Shown here: positions 1 to 7,480 of the stretch, piece by piece
Layout of the letters: each line of letters starts with the position of its first letter
Numbering within the stretch: the first letter of the stretch is position 1
Origin: Rhodobacteraceae bacterium S2214
GTDB lineage: Bacteria; Pseudomonadota; Alphaproteobacteria; Rhodobacterales; Rhodobacteraceae
NCBI GenBank assembly: GCA_025141675.1
Contig: CP081161.1
Location: 186,001-250,000, forward strand
Direction: 5' to 3'
DNA length: 64,000 nucleotides
Program-made: the position numbers and the translations under genes
The notes under the pieces: model-generated
Told to the model about the DNA's origin: nothing
The model's input: the letters and a program-made list of their open reading frames with translations, nothing else
The model's database searches: none

Positions 1-656
1 CAGCCGTGTTTTGGGTTAGCTGACAAAAAGCCGGGCTCACCTGGGAAGATGAATTCAACCGGATTGTCGTCGTTATCAAAGGTGCCGTTTTCAGTTGTGA
101 CTTTGCTGGATCCGGCAAGGAACATGTTGAAGCGCTGGGAAATATATTCATTCCCTTCAGACGCCCATTTCACATCACCTGCTTCATCGTATGCGGTGAT
201 GTTGTATTGCGTCTGATCAAGCACAACGCCGTCGATGGTGATCTGTTCACCCGTCAACGAATCCTGACCCACATAGCGTGTTTTCCCGACTTCTTCGGAT
301 TCGGTCATAAAGTCGTAAGTATCGATGCCCATCTCAACCAGTTCCGAGAAAGACGCGCGATCACGCGGTTCCGCTTCAAGCCGCTCAACATGGCCGGACC
401 CGACGTGGAAACTTTCAACCCACTGCGTTTCTTCATCAATTTCACCGGCGTATGTGACGCCGTTTTCGCCAATGCTGATCCGGCGCTGGTGGCCTTCGGC
501 GTCACCTTCACACGTAAAGATATGGTCGACAGAACAGGCTTCGGTCTGGATTGTCAGGTAGGCATCGCAGCCCGCTGGCAATTCAAATACTTCGGCAGTT
601 TGGGCGACAGCAGGAACCGCTGCGCTGATCAAAAGGCAAGTCAGTGTCTTCTTCAT
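1..656 (-). CDS. Secreted protein of unknown function, cut by left edge
   Basis: The reading frame opens with a clear Sec signal peptide (MKK, a hydrophobic core, then an AVAQ-like cleavage region near residue 19) and stays open to the window edge. About 218 residues are visible and the C-terminus is missing. The mature part is acidic, with two early Cys residues, and I recognise no catalytic motif. The start lies 4 bases after the gltD stop. A GCGGAG ribosome-binding sequence sits inside the last gltD codons, so the two genes are very likely translated from one message. It may lie between gltD and a gltB gene outside the window, but that is inference. Function is unknown; it is probably periplasmic. 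Confidence 0.75.
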   Translation of the reverse strand, partial: MKKTLTCLLISAAVPAVAQTAEVFELPAGCDAYLTIQTEACSVDHIFTCEGDAEGHQRRISIGENGVTYAGEIDEETQWVESFHVGSGHVERLEAEPRDRASFSELVEMGIDTYDFMTESEEVGKTRYVGQDSLTGEQITIDGVVLDQTQYNITAYDEAGDVKWASEGNEYISQRFNMFLAGSSKVTTENGTFDNDDNPVEFIFPGEPGFLSANPKHG

Positions 657-660
657 AAGA

Positions 661-2094
661 TTACTCCGCTGCGACTGATGTGGCTTGGGATAGATACTGT
701 AGGATTGCGGCTGACGCGTCACGCCCGTCACGGATCGCCCACACAACAAGCGATGCACCGCGCACGATGTCACCTGCGGCAAACACGCCATCAAGGCTGG
801 TTTGGCCCGTCTCAAATGCGGCTTTGATCGTGCCCCAACGTGTGACTTCCAGACCTTCAACGCCCCACAGGGCGGGAATGTCTTCGGGTGTGAAACCCAG
901 CGCCTTGATCACAAGATCAGCTTCTTCGACGTAGTCAGCACCTTCGATCAGTTCAGGCACCTGACGACCCGTCGCATCGGGTTGACCAAGACGCATTTTC
1001 TGGACGTTCACGCCTGTGACTGTGTTACCTTCGAAACCGTTCGGGGCAGACAGCCAGACGAATTCGACGCCTTCTTCTTCGGCGTTTTGCACTTCGCGTT
1101 GTGATCCGGGCATGTTCGCTTTGTCACGACGGTACAGGCATTTCACGGATGTCGCACCCTGACGGATCGCCGTGCGGACACAGTCCATCGCGGTATCGCC
1201 GCCACCGATGACGACAACGCGTTTGCCTTCGGCGTTCAACTCACCACTTTCGAATTCTTCGACAACATCGCCGAATGATTTGCGGTTGCTGGCGGTCAGG
1301 TAATCAATCGCGTCGGCAATGCCGTCCGCATCAGAACCCGGCGCTTCAAGGTCGCGCGTTTTGTAAACACCCGTCGCGATCAGAACCGCGTCATGCTTGC
1401 CGCGGATGGCGTCGAATGAGATGTCTTCGCCGACGTTGCAGTTCAGAACGAATTCAACACCGCCATCTTCGAGCTGCGCCATACGTTTCATCACAACGTC
1501 TTTTTCCAGCTTAAAGCCCGGAATACCGTAAGTCAGCAGACCGCCCCCGCGATCGTACCGATCATAAACCGTGACCTGTACACCTTCACGGCGCAGCATG
1601 TCAGCGGCAGCAAGACCACCCGGACCCGCGCCGATGATGCCAACACTTTCAGTGCGTTCCATGTGCGGACGGATTGGGGCGACCCAACCTTCTTCGAATG
1701 CGGTGTCTGTGATGTATTTCTCAACCGCGCCGATGGTGACAGTCCCATGGCCAGATTGTTCGATCACACAGTTACCTTCGCACAGACGGTCCTGCGGGCA
1801 GATGCGACCACAGATTTCCGGGAAAGTGTTTGTGGCTTGGGATACTTCATAGGCTTCTCGCAAGCGACCCTCAGCAGTCAGACGTAGCCAATCGGGAATG
1901 TTGTTGTGCAGCGGACAATGCGACTGACAATAAGGGACGCCACACTGGGAACAGCGACTTGCTTGCTCTTCGGCTTTGGCCGTCGCAAATTCAGCATAGA
2001 TTTCCTGAAAATCCGTGTTGCGCAGATTAGGTACGCGTTTTTCTGGCATATCGCGTTCGACGTTTACGAACTTGAGCATCTTTTGGCCGGCCAT
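661..2094 (-). CDS. gltD: Glutamate synthase (NADPH) small subunit
   Basis: This is the 477-residue beta subunit of GOGAT. It oxidises NADPH through FAD and passes electrons to the large subunit, which makes glutamate from glutamine and 2-oxoglutarate. The N-terminus carries the 4Fe-4S cysteines (C48, C51, C56, C60, then C95, C99, C105, C109). An FAD Rossmann GAGPGG motif lies at about 155-160, and a second nucleotide motif (VIGGGDTAMD) lies in the NADPH domain. The C-terminal AAGDIVRGASLVVWAI segment is typical of the family. Length is normal. The start is fixed by a perfect AGGAGG. The large subunit gltB is not in the window and may lie beyond the left edge. A 7-bp-stem hairpin lies just upstream of the Shine-Dalgarno sequence. 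Confidence 0.95.
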   Translation of the reverse strand: MAGQKMLKFVNVERDMPEKRVPNLRNTDFQEIYAEFATAKAEEQASRCSQCGVPYCQSHCPLHNNIPDWLRLTAEGRLREAYEVSQATNTFPEICGRICPQDRLCEGNCVIEQSGHGTVTIGAVEKYITDTAFEEGWVAPIRPHMERTESVGIIGAGPGGLAAADMLRREGVQVTVYDRYDRGGGLLTYGIPGFKLEKDVVMKRMAQLEDGGVEFVLNCNVGEDISFDAIRGKHDAVLIATGVYKTRDLEAPGSDADGIADAIDYLTASNRKSFGDVVEEFESGELNAEGKRVVVIGGGDTAMDCVRTAIRQGATSVKCLYRRDKANMPGSQREVQNAEEEGVEFVWLSAPNGFEGNTVTGVNVQKMRLGQPDATGRQVPELIEGADYVEEADLVIKALGFTPEDIPALWGVEGLEVTRWGTIKAAFETGQTSLDGVFAAGDIVRGASLVVWAIRDGRDASAAILQYLSQATSVAAE

Positions 2095-2108
2095 GGCATC
2101 CTCCTGTC

Positions 2109-2128
2109 AAAGGGCTAGAGCGCCCTTT
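2109..2128 (-). promoter_or_regulatory. Hairpin in the gltD leader
   Basis: A perfect 7-bp stem (AAAGGGC / GCCCTTT) with a six-base loop lies immediately upstream of the gltD AGGAGG, so it would be in the 5' untranslated RNA. It could affect translation or stability of gltD mRNA. The fold is seen in the sequence; the role is inference. Confidence 0.35.
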
Positions 2129-2181
2129 TATGCGGGAGCGTCAGAAATGAAAAGTCAGCACTACTGACCTATTAATCGGAT

Positions 2182-2193
2182 TTTGACGTCAAA
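2182..2193. promoter_or_regulatory. 12-bp perfect palindrome between gltD and uppP
   Basis: TTTGACGTCAAA is self-complementary and lies in the divergent promoter region, 88 bases upstream of the gltD start and 115 upstream of uppP. It is a candidate operator or promoter-overlapping element. No regulator is identified. Confidence 0.3.
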
Positions 2194-2308
2194 GCGATAA
2201 TAATTTTGAGGTCTTGTTGATTTTTTAGGTCCGCAATGAACCCTAATTCGACTCTTTCCCCGATTTTAAAGGGGTCTATGGTGCGCGAAACCGAATCAAG
2301 GATCGCAC

Positions 2309-3106
2309 ATGCCGCTGTTCAATCTTATCCTCGTTGCCCTTATTCAAGGCCTGACAGAGTTTCTACCTGTCAGCTCATCGGGCCACCTGATCCTTCTTCC
2401 GTCCCTGACTGGTCTTGATGATCAAGGTCAGGTCATCGACGTCGCGGCCCATGTTGGCACCCTGATTGCGGTCATCATCTACTTTTGGTCGGACGTGAAG
2501 CTGGCCCTGTTTGGTACGTTGCGACTGCTGCGCGGGAAGATCGACACCAAAGGTGCCTTTTTGGCCCTTTGCCTGTTAATCGGAACCATTCCTGTCATTG
2601 CCGTCGGCTTGATTTTGAAAGTTACTGGTTTGGCTGACGCGATGCGAGGGATCACTGTGATCGGTTGGTCGATGCTGATCTTTGGTATCGTTCTGTATTG
2701 GGCCGACCAAAAGGGCGCAGAGACACGCAGCGCCGAAGAATGGACATTAAAGCACGCGTTTATCATGGGGCTGTGGCAGTGCATCGCATTGATCCCCGGC
2801 ACATCGCGGTCAGGCATCACCATTACAGGTGCGCGGCAACTGGGTTATAATCGGCGCGACGCGGCGCGGCTGGCAATGCTGATGTCGATCCCGACGATCA
2901 TCGCTTCGGCGGCACTATTGAGCCTCGATGTCATCGGAACACCCGGCGTGATGGGCGATATCGCTATCGTCGCCGCTATGTCCTGCATTGCAGCGCTCGC
3001 CGCACTTTTCCTGATGATGAAGCTGCTGCAATCGGTCAGCTACACACCCTATGTCATTTACCGGATCATCCTTGGCGTGGTTCTACTTTTTATCGCCTAC
3101 AGCTAA
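2309..3106 (+). CDS. uppP: Undecaprenyl-diphosphatase (UppP/BacA family)
   Basis: This 265-residue integral membrane enzyme dephosphorylates undecaprenyl diphosphate to recycle the lipid carrier for peptidoglycan and other envelope polymers. The family signatures are both present. The N-terminal QGLTEFLPVSSSGHL segment carries the catalytic Glu and Ser-rich loop, and the PGTSRSGITIT segment (around residues 159-169) is the phosphate-binding region. Several hydrophobic helices fill the rest. Length is standard. It stands alone, divergent from gltD and convergent with the decayed gene that follows. Confidence 0.95.
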   Translation: MPLFNLILVALIQGLTEFLPVSSSGHLILLPSLTGLDDQGQVIDVAAHVGTLIAVIIYFWSDVKLALFGTLRLLRGKIDTKGAFLALCLLIGTIPVIAVGLILKVTGLADAMRGITVIGWSMLIFGIVLYWADQKGAETRSAEEWTLKHAFIMGLWQCIALIPGTSRSGITITGARQLGYNRRDAARLAMLMSIPTIIASAALLSLDVIGTPGVMGDIAIVAAMSCIAALAALFLMMKLLQSVSYTPYVIYRIILGVVLLFIAYS

Positions 3107-3122
3107 AGCCTCGGCCCGATAT

Positions 3123-3269
3123 TCAGCTTTGATCCATCAGTAGAGCGGCCAAATACAGAGCCGCAAAAACACCAACAGCACCGCCACCGATAATCACGAC
3201 GTCAACAGAATCAGGCAACGGCCCATGAAACTGAATTCAAGTTGCGACGGTAATACGGGTTGGTGTCAT
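3123..3269 (-). pseudogene. Remnant of an FAD-dependent oxidoreductase N-terminus
   Basis: Reading leftward from an ATG at 3269, the frame gives ten residues, an in-frame TGA (3237-3239), then FHGPLPDSVDVVIIGGGAVG. That is a textbook ADP-binding beta-alpha-beta fingerprint of DadA/glycine-oxidase-like flavoproteins. The frame ends at a TGA (3123-3125) about 18 residues after the GxGxxG, where such proteins should continue for more than 300 residues. It has a premature stop and has lost nearly all of its coding sequence, so I call it a decayed gene. It follows the NDUFA9-like gene on the same strand. Confidence 0.55.
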
Positions 3270-3321
3270 GACAGGCGCGCGTTGGGGTGTCTGATGTGAC
3301 GCTACCCTGCCGCGCAAACCT

Positions 3322-4299
3322 TTAGGTCCGCAAGTTTTTCGCAGATTCCTTGATAGCGTCGTACTGACCTGACGGGCGGAACCGCCACAGATAATCGGGC
3401 AGAATCGTCGCCATCGTCGCAGGACGGATCCCCAACGCATCAAAGCCCTGCGCATCATCAGACACGACATTATCAACGGCCAGATTGATAACCTGATCCT
3501 TCGTGATCGGTGCCTTTACGATGCCGGCCGTCAGAAACTGCCCAACACCAAAGACCGATGCCATGATCTTTGCTACAAAGAACGGCACGTTCAGAATCAA
3601 ACGGCGGCGGCGCACGACAGCAAGCATGTCTTGCATCAGTTCGCGGAAGGTTTTCACCTCTGGCCCACCAAGTTCAAACACGCCGAACGCTTCGCCATTC
3701 ACGCCTTTGACAGCGGCGGCAGCTACATCGTCCACATGGACGGGCTGGAATTTCGTGTCCGCACCAACGACAGGCAAAATCGGCCCAAAACGAGACATGC
3801 CGGCGAACCGGTTAAAGAATTCGTCTTCTGCACCGAACACAATCGACGGACGCAGGATCATCGCGTTGGGCATATGTTCAAGAACGCCTGCTTCGCCTTG
3901 CGCTTTGGTCTTAGCGTATTCACTGTCAGCGTCGGCGTCCGCACCAATGGCAGAGATATGCACCATACGGTCAATGCCCATACCCGCAGCGATCCGCGCC
4001 ACGCGCGCGGCGCCTTCCGCTTGGACAGCTTCGAAGGTGTTTTTGCCAGTCTCGGCCAGCACACCTACGCAGTTCACAACTGCATCGGCGCCTTGGGTCA
4101 CAGCCGCAACGCTTGCGTCATCACGGATGTTGCAGAATACAGGTTCGACCTGACCAACCACGCCGTAAGGGCGTACAAAACCGGCCTGTTCAGGATTGCG
4201 TACAGCAACACGCACACGCCAGCCTTCTTTGGCCAACCGCAATGCGATGTAACGCCCGACAAAACCGGAACCGCCAAAAATGGTAACAAGCTTGGACAT
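3322..4299 (-). CDS. NDUFA9-like complex I-associated NAD(P)-binding protein
   Basis: This 325-residue atypical short-chain dehydrogenase begins with the nucleotide-binding fingerprint FGGSGFVGRYIALRLA (residues 8-23). It continues with the NmrA-like pattern of the bacterial homologues of mitochondrial complex I subunit NDUFA9. In alphaproteobacteria this family is regarded as a respiratory complex I accessory or assembly factor, so a structural rather than catalytic role is likely. No other nuo gene is in the window. The start follows a GGCC-rich leader without a strong Shine-Dalgarno. The alternative is a generic NAD-dependent epimerase/dehydratase. Confidence 0.8.
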   Translation of the reverse strand: MSKLVTIFGGSGFVGRYIALRLAKEGWRVRVAVRNPEQAGFVRPYGVVGQVEPVFCNIRDDASVAAVTQGADAVVNCVGVLAETGKNTFEAVQAEGAARVARIAAGMGIDRMVHISAIGADADADSEYAKTKAQGEAGVLEHMPNAMILRPSIVFGAEDEFFNRFAGMSRFGPILPVVGADTKFQPVHVDDVAAAAVKGVNGEAFGVFELGGPEVKTFRELMQDMLAVVRRRRLILNVPFFVAKIMASVFGVGQFLTAGIVKAPITKDQVINLAVDNVVSDDAQGFDALGIRPATMATILPDYLWRFRPSGQYDAIKESAKNLRT

Positions 4300-4453
4300 G
4301 AGGCTGGCCTTTCATTGATTTCGCCTGTGTTTACGCCTGACAGCCGTGGCAGACAAGACGAAAGGCGCAGTTCGGTTTCGCATGTTTTAACGGGTTTTGC
4401 GGATAGGATCGCGTGGTAGAGCCCTGTTCGTGCAAAAACCCGTGCGAATCGCG

Positions 4454-4482
4454 TTGACAGGCACCGCGCAGGTCACTAGATC
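4454..4482 (+). promoter_or_regulatory. Sigma-70 type promoter of tRNA-Leu
   Basis: A perfect TTGACA -35 box (4454-4459), a 17-base spacer and a TAGATC -10-like box (4477-4482) end 15 bases before the tRNA. The tRNA-Lys promoter in this window has the same layout (TTGACG, 17 bases, TAGAAG), which supports both. Confidence 0.55.
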
Positions 4483-4497
4483 ACCGCTACCAACCGT

Positions 4498-4584
4498 GCC
4501 CAGATGGCGGAATTGGTAGACGCGCCAGCTTCAGGTGCTGGTGTCTGTATGGACGTGGAGGTTCGAGTCCTCTTCTGGGCACCA
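4498..4584 (+). tRNA. tRNA-Leu (anticodon CAG)
   Basis: This 87-base class II tRNA has acceptor stem GCCCAGA / TCTGGGC, discriminator A and an encoded CCA. The D arm contains GGTAGACGCG. The anticodon stem CCAGC / GCTGG encloses the loop TTCAGGT, giving anticodon CAG, which reads CTG. A long variable arm and a normal T arm (GGTTCGAGTCC) follow. Confidence 0.97.
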
Positions 4585-4725
4585 TTTTCCTTAGTTCGGA
4601 AAAGATGCAGCGGCGCAGGCCGCGTATTATCAAAACAATCTGTAAAGTCCTTTGCCGCGTTATCGCTGGCCCACGCTCGCAGGGTCGCGCATAATCGTCG
4701 TGTTCAAGCCGCGCAAAGGGATAAC

Positions 4726-5556
4726 ATGTCTAACACGTATTTCGCACCATCCGGCGGGCATCCTCCGCAGACTCAGCTTCTGACGGATCGTGCCGTTTTT
4801 ACAGACGCCTACGCTGTTATCCCTAAAGGCACGATGCGTGATATCACGACCAGTTTCCTGCCATTTTGGAACGACACGCGCCTTTGGGTAATTGCGCGCC
4901 CCATGACTGGCTTCGCCGAGACATTTTCGCATTACATCATGGAAGTCGCCCCGAACGGTGGCTCTGACACGCCTGAAACAGACGCGAGCGCCGAGGGGGT
5001 TTTGTTTGTCGTAGAAGGGACAGCCACGCTTTCGATCAACGGCGCAATGCATCAGCTAGACGAAGGCGGATACGCCTTTATCCCGCCCGCCAGCGACTGG
5101 AGTTTGCGGAACACATCCGACAAAACTTTGCGGTTCCATTGGATCAGAAAGGCCTATGACGCCGTCCCCGGTTTGCCTGCGCCAGAGGTGCTGATCCTGA
5201 ACGAAAACGACATCGCCCCAACAATTATGCCGGACACAGACGGCAAATGGGGCACGACCCGCTTTGTCGACCCGACTGATCTGCGCCACGACATGCATGT
5301 GACTATCGTCACGTTTGAACCCGGTGCTGTGATTCCATTCTTGGAAACACACGTGATGGAACACGGGCTGTATGTGTTGGAAGGCAAAGCCGCTTACCGG
5401 CTGAATACCGATTGGGTCGAGGTCGAGGCCGGCGATTACATGTGGCTGCGCGCGTTCTGCCCGCAAGCGTGTTATGCGGGTGGACCGGGCAAATTCCGGT
5501 ATCTGCTATACAAGGACGTGAACCGGCACATGGGATTGAAACCCTTAACCCGCTGA
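4726..5556 (+). CDS. allE: (S)-ureidoglycine aminohydrolase, bicupin
   Basis: This 276-residue double-cupin protein is predicted to hydrolyse (S)-ureidoglycine to (S)-ureidoglycolate plus ammonia. The C-terminal cupin has E207, H209, H213 and Q247. That is the same spacing as the Mn-binding Glu/His/His/Gln set of the plant enzyme (+2, +6, +40 from the Glu). The open frame extends upstream through the tRNA, but the ATG at 4726, which starts MSNTYFAPSGG, is the natural start. It converges with the purine permease operon across a shared terminator. Its product is the substrate of AllA encoded nearby. Confidence 0.9.
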   Translation: MSNTYFAPSGGHPPQTQLLTDRAVFTDAYAVIPKGTMRDITTSFLPFWNDTRLWVIARPMTGFAETFSHYIMEVAPNGGSDTPETDASAEGVLFVVEGTATLSINGAMHQLDEGGYAFIPPASDWSLRNTSDKTLRFHWIRKAYDAVPGLPAPEVLILNENDIAPTIMPDTDGKWGTTRFVDPTDLRHDMHVTIVTFEPGAVIPFLETHVMEHGLYVLEGKAAYRLNTDWVEVEAGDYMWLRAFCPQACYAGGPGKFRYLLYKDVNRHMGLKPLTR

Positions 5557-5566
5557 CCAAATGAAA

Positions 5567-5592
5567 AAGGCACCCGCGTTTGCAGGTGCCTT
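5567..5592. terminator. Bidirectional terminator between allE and the permease
   Basis: The inverted repeat AAGGCACC / GGTGCCTT has a 10-base loop, with A-rich sequence on the left and T-rich sequence on the right. It lies between the convergent allE stop (5556) and permease stop (5618) and can serve both strands. Confidence 0.75.
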
Positions 5593-5617
5593 ATTTGTTT
5601 ACCGGCTTTGTTAGTCT

Positions 5618-6928
5618 TTACTCTTCTTCTGGCAGGATCAGGTTTAGGACAATCGCCATCAATGCCGTCGGTGCAACTGCTGACGTTGCCAAGACCTTCA
5701 CGACGCCTGGCAGATATTGCACAGCGGTTGGCACCAAGTTCAGGCCCAGCCCGAAGGCGAGTGATACCGCGATGATGATCATGTTGCGGCGTGTCATGTT
5801 GACGTCAGTCAGCATGTTAAGGCCAGCAGAAGCCACCATGCCGAACATCACGATCACGCCGCCACCAAGCACTGGTAGAGGCATGGATGCGATCACTGCC
5901 CCAACCTTAGGGATCAGACCACAAACGATCATGATCAGCCCTGCAATTGTTACAACGTGACGGCTCATGATGCCGGTCATCCCAACAATGCCGACGTTCT
6001 GGCTGAAGGATGTATTTGGCAGGCCACCAAAGATACCCGCAACCGCTGTCCCAAGACCGTCTGCATAGGTCGCACCAGCGATTTCCGCGTCAGTTGCTTC
6101 GCGCTGTGCGCCTGCTTTGGCCGTCGCTGACGCGTCGCCAACGGTTTCAATCGCGGATACGATTGACACCAATGTCACAGCGATCACTGCGCCTAGGTTG
6201 AATTCAAACCCGTATGGCAACGGCTGGATCGACGTGATCCACGACGCACCCGCCACGGAACCAAAGCTGACCATGCCCAGCACCCATGCCAAGGCGTAAC
6301 CTGCCAGCAGACCGACAAGGATCGCTGCATTGGATAATGCGCCTTTGGTGTAGAACTTGAGCAATAGCGACACGACGATCACTGTCAGCGCGACTGACCA
6401 GTGTTTCAGCGACCCAAAGCTTTCAGCCGCCATTTGGAAATCAGCCGCACCACCGGCTGCGTATTTGATCGCAACTGGAATGAGGTACAAACCGATCGCG
6501 AGAATAACGAGCCCGATCACCAGTGGTGGAAACAGGAAACGTAGCTTGTCGATAACTGCCCCCAAAAGGAAATGCACAACGCCGCCGATGATACAGGCTG
6601 TCAGCGCCACACCAAGACCCATCGTCGCGGCGATACCGGCCAGTACGCCAACGAAAGCAAAACTTGTGCCCTGCATGATCGGCAGTCGCGCACCAATTGG
6701 TCCGATCCCGACAGTCTGAAACAAGGTCGCGATACCAGCAAAAAGCATCGCCATTTGGATCAGATAAATCTGCTCTGGCCCGCCAAAAGCAAGGCCCGCA
6801 GCACCTGCCACGATAATCGATGGCGTCACGTTGGATGCGAACATCGCAAGCACGTGTTGTAAGCCGAGCGGTATGGCTTGCGCGATGGGTGGCGTCACAT
6901 TTGGATCGCTATATCTTATGTCTGTCAT
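5618..6928 (-). CDS. NCS2-family purine (urate/xanthine) permease
   Basis: This is a 436-residue polytopic membrane transporter of the nucleobase-cation symporter-2 family. It shows the TM1 segment LQHVLAMFASNVTPSII and the family signature QNVGIVGMTG (the QNxGxxxxTG motif), together with about a dozen hydrophobic helices. Clustering with urate-degrading enzymes points to urate or xanthine as substrate rather than uracil. It is the last gene of the leftward puuE-allA-permease operon, 63 bases after allA. The exact substrate cannot be read from the sequence. Confidence 0.9.
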   Translation of the reverse strand: MTDIRYSDPNVTPPIAQAIPLGLQHVLAMFASNVTPSIIVAGAAGLAFGGPEQIYLIQMAMLFAGIATLFQTVGIGPIGARLPIMQGTSFAFVGVLAGIAATMGLGVALTACIIGGVVHFLLGAVIDKLRFLFPPLVIGLVILAIGLYLIPVAIKYAAGGAADFQMAAESFGSLKHWSVALTVIVVSLLLKFYTKGALSNAAILVGLLAGYALAWVLGMVSFGSVAGASWITSIQPLPYGFEFNLGAVIAVTLVSIVSAIETVGDASATAKAGAQREATDAEIAGATYADGLGTAVAGIFGGLPNTSFSQNVGIVGMTGIMSRHVVTIAGLIMIVCGLIPKVGAVIASMPLPVLGGGVIVMFGMVASAGLNMLTDVNMTRRNMIIIAVSLAFGLGLNLVPTAVQYLPGVVKVLATSAVAPTALMAIVLNLILPEEE

Positions 6929-6991
6929 TGTTTTGTGTCCCTATTTGTTGGTCGTTTTGCCAGTCTTGACGCTGGTCTCTTTTCGCAAGTG

Positions 6992-7480
6992 TCATGCGTT
7001 TTGGGCGATTTGAAACGCTGTTTCAAACCAATGCTCTTGCAGGTTCGGCCCTGCGCCGATCCGATCCACCACTGCGAATAGCCCTGGTGCGCTGATCGGC
7101 GTCAGTACGCCGTGCCATGTGTTGCGGTGGTAGTTCAAGCCTTGGCCCGCTTGCGTCAGAAACGCCTGTGGGTGGTCCGGTTTGCCGTTGTCGTCCGCAG
7201 CGACGACCACAACGAATGGCGTATGCGTCATCGGGATGAACGCTTGGCTGCCGTCGGGGTGACGTTCCATCATATCAAGCGCGATAGGGAAACTGCGGGC
7301 CTGCGCGTTAAACAAGCTGATCCCTGCCTTGCCATCTGCAAAGTCGAGCCGGGCGAGGTCATGATGCCGTCCGCAAAGCCCTTGGTTGATGATTTTATCA
7401 GGATCACCAGCTATTTCTAAGACATCGCCAAACGGCGCGAACGCCTCTGCCGTCAGCGGTTGCAGATGCAGGACGGTCAT
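6992..7480 (-). CDS. allA: Ureidoglycolate lyase
   Basis: This 162-residue enzyme of the AllA cupin-like family cleaves (S)-ureidoglycolate to glyoxylate and urea, the last ring-derived step of purine breakdown. Family features include the LTAEAFAPFGDV start, the NQG and HPDGSQAFIPM segments, and the C-terminal NYHRNTWHGVLTPI region. Its ATG overlaps the puuE stop (ATGA), so the two are translationally coupled. Urea may then feed a urease, which is not in this window. Confidence 0.93.
   Translation of the reverse strand: MTVLHLQPLTAEAFAPFGDVLEIAGDPDKIINQGLCGRHHDLARLDFADGKAGISLFNAQARSFPIALDMMERHPDGSQAFIPMTHTPFVVVVAADDNGKPDHPQAFLTQAGQGLNYHRNTWHGVLTPISAPGLFAVVDRIGAGPNLQEHWFETAFQIAQNA

Noticed and set aside
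4582..4604. TTTTCC...GGAAAA hairpin after tRNA-Leu as a terminator
   Set aside because: The stem is AT-rich and weak with no following T run, so I could not support it as a terminator.
4504..4725. N-terminal extension of the ureidoglycine aminohydrolase
   Set aside because: It would be translated from within the tRNA-Leu gene, and family homology begins at the ATG at 4726.
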